Shown here in pieces: positions 1-7,695 of a stretch of 64,000 nucleotides of DNA; position 1 is the stretch's first letter; each line of letters opens with the position of its first letter. The notes under the pieces were generated by a model that was given only the letters and a program-made list of their open reading frames with translations, was not told where the DNA came from and did no database searches. The stretch comes from ZC4RG20 sp963702105 (GTDB lineage: Bacteria > Pseudomonadota > Gammaproteobacteria > Steroidobacterales > Rariloculaceae), in assembly GCA_963702105.1 (NCBI GenBank), contig OY969712.1, positions 434,001-498,000 of the forward strand, in the 5' to 3' direction. Both the position numbers and the translations under genes were made by a program.

Positions 1-2
1 GC

Positions 3-359
3 GGATACGGCGCGCTCGCGCGCGCGAGCTCGCGCGTGCTCGAGATCAACCCCGTTACGCTCGAGCTCGTCTGGTCGTATCAGGCGCCCGGGAAGTTCTA
101 TGCCGCCAACATCAGCAGCGCGCAGCGGCTGCCGAACGGCGACACCCTGATCACCGAGGGGCCGGACGGCCGCTCGTTCGAGGTGACTCGGGAAGGGCAG
201 ATCGTCTGGGAGTACGTAAACCCGCTGTTTGCGGGCCCGCGCCAATCGAACGCCGTGTATCGAGCCTATCGTGTGCCCTACGCCTGGATCCCGCAGCTCA
301 AGCGGCCGCAGGAGAAACCCGTCGTGCCGCCCGCGCTCGGCTCGTTCAGGGTGCCGTAG
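3..359 (+). CDS. C-terminal fragment of an arylsulfotransferase (ASST)-like / propeller protein
   Basis: The reading frame is open to the left edge of the window, so only about the last 118 residues are present. The visible part is made of propeller-type strands: LEINPVTLELVWSYQ, then RLPNGDTLITEGPDGRSFEV, then GQIVWEYVNP. The repeated pattern of an effect 'seen at' Asp/Gly turns followed by 'G.IVWEY' is typical of the beta-propeller of bacterial arylsulfate sulfotransferase-like proteins, which are usually periplasmic. The catalytic region and any signal peptide would lie outside the window, so activity cannot be judged. The internal GTG at 36 is not needed as a start because the frame continues upstream. 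The assignment is by strand pattern only; another PQQ- or WD-like propeller is possible. Confidence 0.6.
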   Translation, partial: GYGALARASSRVLEINPVTLELVWSYQAPGKFYAANISSAQRLPNGDTLITEGPDGRSFEVTREGQIVWEYVNPLFAGPRQSNAVYRAYRVPYAWIPQLKRPQEKPVVPPALGSFRVP

Positions 360-449
360 CGGACTGGCCGAATTAGAGGTCAGAGCCCGGGTCGGAGCCC
401 ATTTCCCTCGATCCGAGCGCGCACGCCTTCGTTGCCCGGATGCCGGGCC

Positions 450-1292
450 TCAATCGCGGCTTTCGAGGATGATGTGCCCGACCGCAGTCGACGAAGCGGG
501 CACATGATAGAAGCGGTAGACCTCTTCGACGCGTTCTCCGAGGGCGCCGCGCATCATGAGCCACATGACGAGCTCGATGGCCTCGGCCCCGGCGTCGCGC
601 AGATACTCGATCGGCGGGATGCGCACGAGCCGCTCCGGATCGCGCGAGAGATTATCGAGGAACGCCGTGTCGAATCCCTTGTTGATGAGGCCGGCGCGCG
701 GACCCTGAATCTGGTGCGACATGCCGCCCGTCCCGAAGATCACGACCTTGAGGTCCTCGTCCCAGCTCTCGACGGCCTTCTTGATCGCCTTGCCCAGCAT
801 GTAGCAGCGGTGGCCCGTCGGTGCCGGGTATTGAATCACGTTGACGGCGAGCGGAATGACGCGCAGGGGCCAGGCTTCGGGCTGGCCGAACATGAGGCTC
901 ATGGGCACCGTGAGCCCGTGGTCCACCTGCATTTCGTTCACGATCGTCATGTCGAACTCGTCCAGGACGAGCGACTGGACCATGTGCGAGGCCAGCTCCG
1001 GGTAGCCGACGACCGCGGGCACCGGCCGCGGCCCCCAGCCTTCGTCGGCGATCGGGAACTCGGCCGCGCAGCCGAGCCCAAAGGTCGGGATTATCTTGAA
1101 GTCGAACGCGTTGACGTGGTCGTTGTAGACGACGATCGCGACGTTGGGCCGCGCCTCCGCCATCCAGCGCTTCGAGGGCTCGTAGCCCTTGAACAGCGGC
1201 GCCCAGTAAGGCTCCGCGGCGCGGCTGTTGTCGAGCGCGGCGCCGATGGCCGGCGTGTGCGACGTGCCTATCCCTGCAACGATTTTCGCCAT
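450..1292 (-). CDS. ligB: Protocatechuate 4,5-dioxygenase beta (catalytic) subunit, LigB type
   Basis: Catalytic subunit of a class III (LigAB) extradiol dioxygenase, which uses Fe(II) to cleave the ring of protocatechuate, or a close analogue such as gallate, next to the diol. The 280-residue protein closely follows the LigB pattern. GTSHTPAIG places the iron ligand at His12, YNDHVNAFD gives His59, and GTGGMSHQ holds the catalytic histidine region. GPRAGLINK and EAIELVMWLMMRGAL near the C-terminus carry the glutamate-ligand region. The ATG at 1292 overlaps the TGA of ligA (ATGA), so the two are translationally coupled. A longer in-frame start upstream lies wholly inside ligA and is rejected. 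No 4-carboxy-2-hydroxymuconate-semialdehyde dehydrogenase, hydratase or aldolase gene is nearby, so the exact substrate stays open. Confidence 0.9.
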   Translation of the reverse strand: MAKIVAGIGTSHTPAIGAALDNSRAAEPYWAPLFKGYEPSKRWMAEARPNVAIVVYNDHVNAFDFKIIPTFGLGCAAEFPIADEGWGPRPVPAVVGYPELASHMVQSLVLDEFDMTIVNEMQVDHGLTVPMSLMFGQPEAWPLRVIPLAVNVIQYPAPTGHRCYMLGKAIKKAVESWDEDLKVVIFGTGGMSHQIQGPRAGLINKGFDTAFLDNLSRDPERLVRIPPIEYLRDAGAEAIELVMWLMMRGALGERVEEVYRFYHVPASSTAVGHIILESRD

Positions 1293-1687
1293 CAGTCCTT
1301 TCTCTCCGACTTCGAGCGCCAGCCGTCGGGTGAACGGCCGCCGGCCAGCATCATGTTCACGTACTCCTGCTCGGTGACGCCGCACATCTGCGAGGCCATG
1401 TACTGGTACGACTTCTTGTCCGTGAACGCGAGCTTCGCGAGCGCGTAGGAGACGCCGCCGAGCTCGAGCAGCCGGTTCCAGTCGCGCTTCATCACGGCTT
1501 CGCGCTGCTCGTCGGTCATGGGAAACTGCATGAGATAGCCCCGCTCGTCGGCCAGAAACGCCGCGCGATTCTCGGCCTTCATGAGCGAGTACAGAAAGGC
1601 GTTCAGGTGGTAGCCCTTGCGCGCCCGCTGGGCGTCGAATACCCAGGTGCCGGGTATGTCCTCGTAGGCCTCAAGCTCCTTGCTCAT
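1292..1687 (-). CDS. ligA: Protocatechuate 4,5-dioxygenase alpha subunit, LigA type
   Basis: Small helical subunit (131 aa) of the LigAB extradiol dioxygenase. It covers the active-site opening of LigB and contributes to substrate binding. The N-terminal IPGTWVFDAQRARKGYHLN and the central AFLYSLMKAENRAAF and MTDEQREAVMKRDWNRLLELGG segments are the LigA signature. ligA is first in the minus-strand pair and its stop overlaps the ligB start, so both subunits are made from one message in equal order. The ATG at 1687 gives the usual length. About 180 bp separate it from the divergent GGCT-fold gene, and any promoter lies there. Nothing suggests truncation. Confidence 0.9.
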   Translation of the reverse strand: MSKELEAYEDIPGTWVFDAQRARKGYHLNAFLYSLMKAENRAAFLADERGYLMQFPMTDEQREAVMKRDWNRLLELGGVSYALAKLAFTDKKSYQYMASQMCGVTEQEYVNMMLAGGRSPDGWRSKSERKD

Positions 1688-1871
1688 CGGCAGGTCCTCG
1701 CTGCGTGCGTCCCGTTTGGGTATCCGTTTCGGGCCGCAACAGTATCACAGATGCGCCGCGCACGCGGCCGAGCCCCGCAGCCCGGCGACACGGAGGAGGC
1801 TTGCACCGGCAGGCCGCGGCGCGGCACCTTACTGCCTCGTGCGGATCGAGCGGCAACCGTCTACGAAGCCT

Positions 1872-2375
1872 GTGCGCGCCTCGTCCGGCCGCGGCCGGCA
1901 AGCGCTGCTGTTCGTCTACGGCACGCTTCGCCCCGGCGCCGCGGGCCCAATGGCGGCCTGGCTGCACGCGGCCGGCCGGCACCTCGGCGCCGCCGCGCTC
2001 CGCGGCCGCCTCTTGGACTTGGGCGGCTATCCGGGCCTCGTCGAGGCCGCGCGGTCCACGGACTGGGTCAGCGGCGACCTTTATGCGCTCGCGTGCCCCG
2101 TGCCGAGCCTGCGGGCGCTCGACCGCTACGAGCGCGGTGCCGGATGGCGCGGCGCCGCCGAGTACGCGCGCGTCCGGCGCCGCGTCCGAGTCGGGCGCCG
2201 TTGGCGCAGCGCCTGGGTCTACCTCTACGTCGGGTCCGTGCTCGGCAAGCGCAGGATTGCCGCGGGCGACTACCTCGCACCCGGCCCCGGCTCCGGCTCC
2301 GGCGGTCGCGGCCGAGGGCCGAGATCGGGGATCATATTGCGGCAGCCATGGAAGCCGAAGGGCGGGGCGTCGTGA
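1872..2375 (+). CDS. Gamma-glutamylcyclotransferase-like (GGCT/AIG2 fold) protein
   Basis: A small protein with the GGCT-like fold. FVYGTLRPG near the N-terminus is the characteristic glycine-rich loop, and SLRALDRYERG carries the glutamate expected to act as general acid/base. Relatives act on gamma-glutamyl amines or peptides, but many members have no known substrate. The core fold ends near residue 140; the last about 30 residues are a Gly/Pro/Arg-rich tail (GPGSGSGGRGRG) probably without fold. The start is uncertain: GTG at 1872 is the closest to the YGTL motif, GTG at 1839 is an alternative, and neither has a clear ribosome binding site. It lies 28 bp upstream of the SIMPL gene on the same strand and may be co-transcribed with it. 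Confidence 0.65.
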   Translation: MRASSGRGRQALLFVYGTLRPGAAGPMAAWLHAAGRHLGAAALRGRLLDLGGYPGLVEAARSTDWVSGDLYALACPVPSLRALDRYERGAGWRGAAEYARVRRRVRVGRRWRSAWVYLYVGSVLGKRRIAAGDYLAPGPGSGSGGRGRGPRSGIILRQPWKPKGGAS

Positions 2376-2403
2376 ACCGGCTGGGCGCCCGAGGGAGATT
2401 CCG

Positions 2404-3168
2404 ATGACGAAGACCTGGATACGAGGAGCGGCCGCTGCGCTGGTCGTGAGCTGGCTTGGGCTGGGGATGACGGCCTCGGCGCAGGAGACGGGGGCCGGTC
2501 CCGTTGGCGCCGCCGTCTCGACGGTGACCGTGGCCGCGAACGGAGAGGTGGCCGCGGAGCCGGACACGGCGAGCGTGCGGCTCGGCGCCGTCGCGGAGGC
2601 GAAGGACGCTTCAGCCGCCCAGAAGCAGCTCGCCGCGACGATGCAGAACGTGCTCGCGGCACTCAAGAAGCTCGGTGTGCCCGAGCGCTCGATCCGCACG
2701 GACACGCTCTCGCTTTCGCCGATCTACGCGCAGCCTTCGCCCGGTCCCGGTGGATCCGAGCCCGGCTCGCCCCGAATCGCGGGCTACCGTGCGGTCAACG
2801 TCGTGACCGTCCAGCTCGGCGACCTCTCGATGATAGGCGCGGTTGTCGATGCGGGTATCTCGGCAGGCGCGAACCAACTCGAGGGCGTGTCCTTCGGGCT
2901 CAGGGACGATGCGAACGCCCGCAGGCAGGCGCTGACCCAGGCCGTGCACGAGGCGCGGGCGGAGGCCGAGGCGATCGCGAACGCCCTCGGCATGCGCGTG
3001 GACGGCGTCGCCACGGTCACGACCGAGGGCTATTCGACCGTGCCGCCGAGGCCCTATCCGTTGGCGAAGTTCGCGGCGGAGGCCGCAACGCCCGTTCAGC
3101 CCGGGCAGCTCGAGGTTTCGGCGAGCGTTCGGGCCACGTACTACCTCGAGAACGCCGGCGGCCGCTGA
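2404..3168 (+). CDS. Secreted SIMPL-domain (DUF541) protein
   Basis: A 254-residue periplasmic protein. The N-terminus (MTKTWIRGAAAALVVSW followed by a hydrophobic stretch ending TASAQ) is a signal peptide. The mature part starts with VTVAANGEVAAEPDTASVRLG, the typical opening strand of the SIMPL/DUF541 domain. It continues with the helix AQKQLAATMQNVLAALKKLGV and IRTDTLSLSPIY, then GYRAVNVVTVQLGDL, LEGVSFGLRD, and the closing strand LEVSASVRATYYL. Family members (for example E. coli YggE) have ill-defined roles, often linked to oxidative stress. The start ATG at 2404 has GGGAGA about 8 bases upstream. The family assignment is firm; the cellular role is not known. Confidence 0.85.
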   Translation: MTKTWIRGAAAALVVSWLGLGMTASAQETGAGPVGAAVSTVTVAANGEVAAEPDTASVRLGAVAEAKDASAAQKQLAATMQNVLAALKKLGVPERSIRTDTLSLSPIYAQPSPGPGGSEPGSPRIAGYRAVNVVTVQLGDLSMIGAVVDAGISAGANQLEGVSFGLRDDANARRQALTQAVHEARAEAEAIANALGMRVDGVATVTTEGYSTVPPRPYPLAKFAAEAATPVQPGQLEVSASVRATYYLENAGGR

Positions 3169-3218
3169 CCCGGCGGCTCGGCGGCTTCGGCGTAGGACCG
3201 ATAGCCACGTTGGTGGTC

Positions 3219-3338
3219 GGCGGAGGCCTCGGCGTACGGGCGGTGTCGGGACCGCCGCAAATCCATCCCTGGAGGCTTCGTGCGCGCCATCCCTGGCGCT
3301 CACGATCCCGACACCGCCCGTACGCCGAAGCCTCCGCC
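3219..3338. repeat. Structured intergenic repeat, copy 1: long stem enclosing two TCCC-loop hairpins
   Basis: Arms 3219-3251 and 3306-3338 are reverse complements over 33 positions with one mismatch. Inside lie two small hairpins, each with the loop TCCC: TCCA-TCCC-TGGA (3262-3273) and GCGCCA-TCCC-TGGCGC (3284-3299). Folded, this is a three-helix junction. The central part recurs at 41155-41208 and 62777-62826, while the outer arms here have a different sequence from those copies. Located in the 421-bp gap between the SIMPL gene and the UPF0210 gene (convergent), where it could also act in transcript ends. Confidence 0.85.
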
Positions 3339-3501
3339 CCGAGACGTTTGCGGCTGTCGTGAACGTCGAAGATCGCAGGTACCGCGCGTTCGCGGGCGAG
3401 CCCCAATGAACCGCGCGCATTGACGCCGGAGGGCGCGCAGCTCAGGGACTGCTGCGGCCATCGCAAACCGCGAATACCGTGCGGCCACCCCACCGACCTG
3501 T

Positions 3502-3531
3502 CCCCGAAAGCGCCTGTCTGCGCGAGCCTCC
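3502..3531. repeat. Solo 30-nt arm of the structured intergenic repeat
   Basis: These 30 bases are identical to the right arm of the hairpin element at 41209-41238 (core CCGAAAGCGCCTGTCTGCGC) and the reverse complement of its left arm. No partner arm is visible nearby, so this is an orphan half-element in the same intergenic gap as copy 1. The rest of 3339-3589 shows no gene I can support. Confidence 0.75.
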
Positions 3532-3589
3532 ACCGGCCACGGTCGCTCAAACCCGTGCATGATTCCTGCGGAAACTCCGGCGCGTTCTT

Positions 3590-4957
3590 TTAGTTGTTCA
3601 GCGCCTGCAACGGCGCCGGGATGCGTCCCCCGCGCCTCACGAACGCGGCGCTCGACGCGGGATGCAGCGCCATGACGGGAGCGCGCCCCAGCAAGCCGCC
3701 GAATTCGACGTACTCGCCGACCGACTTGCCGGGCGCCGGGATGATACGCACGGCCGTCGTCTTGCGGTTGATCATGCCGATCGCCGCCTCGTCCGCGATG
3801 ATCGCCGCGATCGTCTCGGCGCTCGTGCCGCCCGGCACCGCGATCATGTCGAGCCCCACCGAGCACACGGCCGTCATGGCCTCGAGCTTGTCGAACGTAA
3901 TGGCGCCGAGACTCGCGGCCTCGATCATGCCTTCGTCCTCGGAAACCGGAATGAAGGCGCCGGAGAGGCCGCCGACGTAGCCCGACGCCATGGCGCCGCC
4001 CTTCTTGACGGCGTCGTTGAGCAGGGCGAGCGCGGCCGTGGAGCCGTGCGTGCCGATGCGCTCGAGGCCCATGGCCTCCAGGATGCGGGCGACGCTGTCG
4101 CCGAGGGCCGGCGTCGGGGCCAGCGAGAGATCCACGATGCCGAAGGGCACACCGAGCTTCGTCGAGGCCGCGCGGCCGACGAGCTCGCCCATGCGCGTAA
4201 CCTTGAAGGCCGTTCGTTTGATGGCGGAAGCGAGCTCGCCGAAGTCGAGATCCGGAACCTCCTTGACGGCGTTGAGGATGACCCCCGGCCCGCTGACGCC
4301 GACGTTGACGACGCAGTCCGGCTCGCCGATGCCGTGAAACGCGCCGGCCATGAACGGGTTGTCGTCCACCGCGTTGCAGAAGGCCACGAGCTTCGCGCAG
4401 CCGATGCCGTCGCGGTCGCGCGTGGCGCGGGCCGTCTCGGTCACGATGCGGCCCATCTCGGCCACGGCGTCCATGTTGATGCCGGCCCGCGTCGAGCCGA
4501 TGTTGACCGAGGCACAGACGCGTTCCGTCGCCGCGAGCGCGGCCGGGATCGAGGAGAGCAGGGCGCGGTCGCCCGGCGTCATGCCCTTTTGCACGAGTGC
4601 CGAGAAGCCGCCGATGAAGTTCACGCCGACCTCGGCCGCGGCGCGGTCGAGCGCCTCGGCGAACGGGCCGTAGTCCTCGCCGGCCGAGGCCTCGGCCACG
4701 AGCGCGACGGGTGTGACCGAGATGCGCTTGTTGACGATAGGAATGCCGTACTCGTGCTCGATCTCGGCGCCGATCTCGACGAGCCGGCCCGCCGCACGGC
4801 AGATTTTCGTGTAGGCCTTGGAGGCGGACGTAGCGAGGTCCGGCCCGGCGCAGTCGCGCAGGCTGATTCCCATGGTGATGGTGCGGATGTCGAGGTTCTC
4901 CATCTGCACCATGCGGATGGTCTCGACGATTTCCTGCGGCGAGAACGGGATGGCCAT
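3590..4957 (-). CDS. UPF0210 / PFL-family (DUF711) protein
   Basis: A 455-residue member of the UPF0210 (DUF711, 'PFL family') proteins, whose biochemical role is not established. Visible family segments are SPQEIVETIRMVQMENLDIR and TMGISLRDCAGPD at the N-terminus, KRISVTPVALVAEAS, FIGGFSALVQKGMTPGD, SSVNIGSTRAGINMDAV-like text in the middle, and VPGGTSAETIAAIIADEAAIG with INRKTTAVRIIPAPGK near the C-terminus. The length matches the family. It follows the UPF0237 ACT-domain gene by 8 bp on the minus strand. This pair is conserved in many bacteria and archaea, which suggests that the ACT protein senses or regulates whatever UPF0210 does. Confidence 0.9.
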   Translation of the reverse strand: MAIPFSPQEIVETIRMVQMENLDIRTITMGISLRDCAGPDLATSASKAYTKICRAAGRLVEIGAEIEHEYGIPIVNKRISVTPVALVAEASAGEDYGPFAEALDRAAAEVGVNFIGGFSALVQKGMTPGDRALLSSIPAALAATERVCASVNIGSTRAGINMDAVAEMGRIVTETARATRDRDGIGCAKLVAFCNAVDDNPFMAGAFHGIGEPDCVVNVGVSGPGVILNAVKEVPDLDFGELASAIKRTAFKVTRMGELVGRAASTKLGVPFGIVDLSLAPTPALGDSVARILEAMGLERIGTHGSTAALALLNDAVKKGGAMASGYVGGLSGAFIPVSEDEGMIEAASLGAITFDKLEAMTAVCSVGLDMIAVPGGTSAETIAAIIADEAAIGMINRKTTAVRIIPAPGKSVGEYVEFGGLLGRAPVMALHPASSAAFVRRGGRIPAPLQALNN

Positions 4958-4965
4958 GCGGGGCC

Positions 4966-5250
4966 TCAGACTCGATGCATGAACTTGAACACGTCTTCGT
5001 GCTGGGCGTCGACCTTGACGCCCATCTGCTCGCCCTTCTCGAGGAGCCGGCGTTTGAGCTCGTCGAACGGAATCCTCGCCCTCTCCAGGTCGGCCAGCAG
5101 AATCATCGTGAAGAATTCGCGCAGGGTCGTCTGGGAGATGTCGACGATGTTTGCGTGCGCCTCCGCGAGCACGGCCGTGACGCCGGCGATGATGCCGACG
5201 CGGTCCGCGCCGATGACGGTAACGATGATCCGATTCGAGGCGCTGGCCAT
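4966..5250 (-). CDS. UPF0237 ACT-domain protein
   Basis: A 94-residue stand-alone ACT domain. ITVIGADRVGIIAGVTAVL-type text (here VTVIGADRVGIIAGV) is the ligand-binding N-terminal strand-loop-helix. HANIVDISQTTLREFFTMILL follows as in UPF0237 members, and the end is a helix plus HEDVFKFMHRV. ACT domains bind small molecules such as amino acids and act as sensors. The gene is immediately upstream of UPF0210 on the minus strand with 8 bp between them, so the two are almost certainly one operon. The ATG at 5250 is the natural start for the domain. The ligand is not known. Confidence 0.9.
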   Translation of the reverse strand: MASASNRIIVTVIGADRVGIIAGVTAVLAEAHANIVDISQTTLREFFTMILLADLERARIPFDELKRRLLEKGEQMGVKVDAQHEDVFKFMHRV

Positions 5251-5371
5251 TCGGGAGCTCGCAGGTGTGACTTCGGAACCGAAGCGGGCTGCGCCATTCG
5301 ACTGGATTTCCGCGGCGGACGCAAGGCTGCCGCGGGCTGCCGCGGACGCCGATGCGCGCGCGGCGGCGCGG

Positions 5372-5806
5372 TCAGCGCTCGCGCATGGCGCGCAGCCGGG
5401 CGCGCGTCTCGGCGTAGTGCACGAGCTGAACGGCGAGTCCGACGGCGAGCGCGGCCCAGAACAGCCAGCGGTCCTGAGGCAGGCCGAACAGCCAGGCGGC
5501 GATCCAGCCGCCCCCGAGCAGCACGAACGCGAAGGCGGCCGCGAGCGGGGCGTAGCTGCGCCAGGCCCGTTCGCGCGCTTCGCGCAAGACGGCCCTGCGG
5601 TCGGCCGCGGGCCAGGCCGAGAGATCGGGAAACAATCGAACGAGAAGCCCGCCTCGGGGCTGGGCAGACTCCGGACTCACGTCCGCGCCGGGTCCGGGGG
5701 CCGCGTCGGGTTTGGGAGCTTCGTCGGGTTTGGCAGCCTCGTCGGCGCCCGTGCGCGAATCCCGCTGCCGTTCAGAGAGCGTCTCGGGCCGATTCGGTTG
5801 CCGCAT
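5372..5806 (-). CDS. Small predicted inner-membrane protein of unknown function
   Basis: I do not recognise a family. From the ATG at 5806 the product is about 144 residues. A Pro/Ala/Asp-rich, charged N-terminus contains a short duplication (AKPDEAPKPDA). A soluble helix (ADRRAVLREARERAW) is followed by two hydrophobic segments, roughly YAPLAAAFAFVLLGGGWIAA and LFWAALAVGLAVQLV, and a basic C-terminus (ETRARLRAMRER), which fits two membrane helices. An in-frame ATG at 5863 would add 19 residues. Neither start has a strong ribosome binding site. It sits alone between the UPF0237 and DUF1501-like genes, all on the minus strand. Confidence 0.55.
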   Translation of the reverse strand: MRQPNRPETLSERQRDSRTGADEAAKPDEAPKPDAAPGPGADVSPESAQPRGGLLVRLFPDLSAWPAADRRAVLREARERAWRSYAPLAAAFAFVLLGGGWIAAWLFGLPQDRWLFWAALAVGLAVQLVHYAETRARLRAMRER

Positions 5807-6014
5807 GCCGTGCCGCTCCGTGCGTTCGGGTTGTGCCGCCCGAAATCGGCACGGCATCGGCATTGTAGCGGCAACGGGCCGGGCCAGGGGGGCGGCCCGC
5901 CCGGCAAGGGCACGCGGAGCAGCCTGCCCTTCGTTAGGATGCGGCGGCCGCCGCCCGGGCCCATCCCGGACGGCGGCCGGTCCGCGAGGACGACCGCGTA
6001 AAGGGGGAGGAGAA

Positions 6015-7667
6015 CTACGCGATCTTCCCGTTCACGATCGGCGCGAAGGCCGTCAAGCGGTCGAGGGCCGTGCTGTCGCCGAGGCCCATGCCGAAGGGCG
6101 CAAACGTCGTCGCGAACTTGCCTTGCTCACCGTGCAGGGCCATGTAGTTCAGCAGCACGGTCTGGACGAGCAGATTGACGTTGTTCGCGGCCGGAGTCCC
6201 CGCGCGCTGCACGTCCCCGCTCGAGTTGAAGTAGCCGATCTGCTGATGCTGCGCAGCCGTGAGCCCGTCGGAGCCCTGGAACAGCTGCGGGCGGCCGTTC
6301 GGGTTGTAGACCAGGAAGAATGCCGACGCCGTGTCCTGGTTGTCGCCCGTCCACACGCCCTTGCCGCGGCCGCCGACGGAGCCGTCGGTCTGACCGTTGC
6401 TGAACAGCGAGCCGTCGCTGAAGACGTAGAGCATGAGCGGCACGCCGACACGGGCCGCATACTCGAGGCAGGCGCCCATGCAGCGGCCGGCCCGGAAGTC
6501 CTTGGCTTCGCCCGTCATCCGGTCGCCCGTGTGGTAGTCGAAGCCGCCCATCGTGATGCAGCCGGCGCCGGCGAAGCCGTCCACGACGAGCTTCATGACG
6601 GAGGCCGTCTTGCGGAACTCGCTCCCGTCCGAGTCGTTGCCGTTGAACTCGGCGTCCGTGAAAATGCCCGTGGTCCCGACGATGTTCGGGTCTTTGCCGG
6701 GGTCGAGCTGGATGTTGCCGAAGCGGTCGGCGACGTCGGCGGCCTTGAGGTACCCGCACTTCACGAGGTCCTTGACGATCTGGTCGCTGTTCGGGGCGGT
6801 CGTCGGCAGGCCCGTCTTGATGCTGTTGTCCACCATGTTGGCGCTGATGCGGTACATGGATTCGAGCACGGCCGTCGCATCGGAGGGGCCGAGCAGGCCG
6901 ACGAGCTGGCCCGTGTCCACGAGGCCGACGACGTCGCTCGGCCGGTCGACCTTCGTCGGCCGGAACTGCGGGTCGATCATGGCCGCGGGCGCCATCGAGT
7001 TGCCGCCCGAGTCCGAGTTCTGCGTGCCGCACAGCGTGAGGATCGAGCCGTCCGCGCCCGCCAGATGAATGCCGTAGAGCGGGTTGTGCGGGTTGTTGCC
7101 CGTGTCGTTCTCCGAGCGCGCGGGAATCACGGCGCCGTTGATGTTCGCGCCGAGGCTCGCCGTCTTGATGCTGGCCTGCATGCCGCGCAGGAAGGCGCTG
7201 TCGCTGTGGAAGGCGAGCCCTAAGCTCGTATCGGTGTGGTCGCCGTTGCTCGTCGCGGTCGGTGTCGCCTCCGTGACGCCCGGGATCATGTTCCCCGGCA
7301 GGCCGAGCTTGCTGTAGCCGGCCGTCGGCAGGAAGTCCATCTGGCCGCCCTGGCCGCCGACGACGACGTTCGAGCCCGCGATGTTGGCGCCCCCGGCAAG
7401 GTCGAAGCAGATGAACGGGATCTTGCCCGCGCCGTTCGTGATCCCGCAAGCCGCCTTGAGCGGCTCGAGGTCGTTGGCGAGCGCCGCATAGGCCGCCCGC
7501 GGGCTCGCGAACAGACTCAGGACGCCGCCCGTCAGCACCGTCGCCGAGCCCGCCATGAAGCCTTGCGCGATGAGCTCGCGGCGCGTCATGGGCCGGCGGT
7601 GATCCGGGTGCCGCAGCGGTGCGTCCAAGCGGTGCGCCTTGCGCTTGCCTTTGATGATCTTGGCCAT
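6015..7667 (-). CDS. Tat-exported DUF1501-like / 'GspF'-annotated protein
   Basis: A 550-residue exported protein. Residues 27-60 hold a twin-arginine signal (TRRELIAQGFMAG, a hydrophobic core, then SPRAAYA), so it should cross the inner membrane folded. The body contains PFICFDLAGGANIAGSN, MGGFDYHTG and SDGSLFSNG stretches like those of DUF1501/sulfatase-like exported proteins. Similar gammaproteobacterial proteins are commonly labelled 'general secretion pathway protein GspF', although nothing here resembles the type II secretion membrane protein GspF. It is the last gene of a minus-strand set, 28 bp after a LamG cytochrome-like lipoprotein, which suggests a shared extracytoplasmic job. The function is unknown; I would avoid the GspF name. 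Confidence 0.65.
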   Translation of the reverse strand: MAKIIKGKRKAHRLDAPLRHPDHRRPMTRRELIAQGFMAGSATVLTGGVLSLFASPRAAYAALANDLEPLKAACGITNGAGKIPFICFDLAGGANIAGSNVVVGGQGGQMDFLPTAGYSKLGLPGNMIPGVTEATPTATSNGDHTDTSLGLAFHSDSAFLRGMQASIKTASLGANINGAVIPARSENDTGNNPHNPLYGIHLAGADGSILTLCGTQNSDSGGNSMAPAAMIDPQFRPTKVDRPSDVVGLVDTGQLVGLLGPSDATAVLESMYRISANMVDNSIKTGLPTTAPNSDQIVKDLVKCGYLKAADVADRFGNIQLDPGKDPNIVGTTGIFTDAEFNGNDSDGSEFRKTASVMKLVVDGFAGAGCITMGGFDYHTGDRMTGEAKDFRAGRCMGACLEYAARVGVPLMLYVFSDGSLFSNGQTDGSVGGRGKGVWTGDNQDTASAFFLVYNPNGRPQLFQGSDGLTAAQHQQIGYFNSSGDVQRAGTPAANNVNLLVQTVLLNYMALHGEQGKFATTFAPFGMGLGDSTALDRLTAFAPIVNGKIA

Positions 7668-7695
7668 AACCTTTGGTCCTCGAATCGGTGAACGG

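Noticed and set aside
377..400. GGTCAGAGCCCGGGTCGGAGCC after the first gene, resembling the REP-like core
   Set aside because: Only about nine bases match and the A/T runs and inverted partner are missing, so it is not counted as a copy.
3017..3550. Open minus-strand frames across the SIMPL gene end and the intergenic repeat, with arginine-rich translations
   Set aside because: They follow from GC-rich palindromes. The same pseudo-peptide (text like RRLAQTGAFG) recurs at the 41.1-kb copy because the DNA repeat is shared, not because a protein is encoded.
6015..7667. Type II secretion protein GspF
   Set aside because: The protein has a Tat signal and no GspF membrane helices or domain; the label used for similar proteins appears to be an annotation carry-over.
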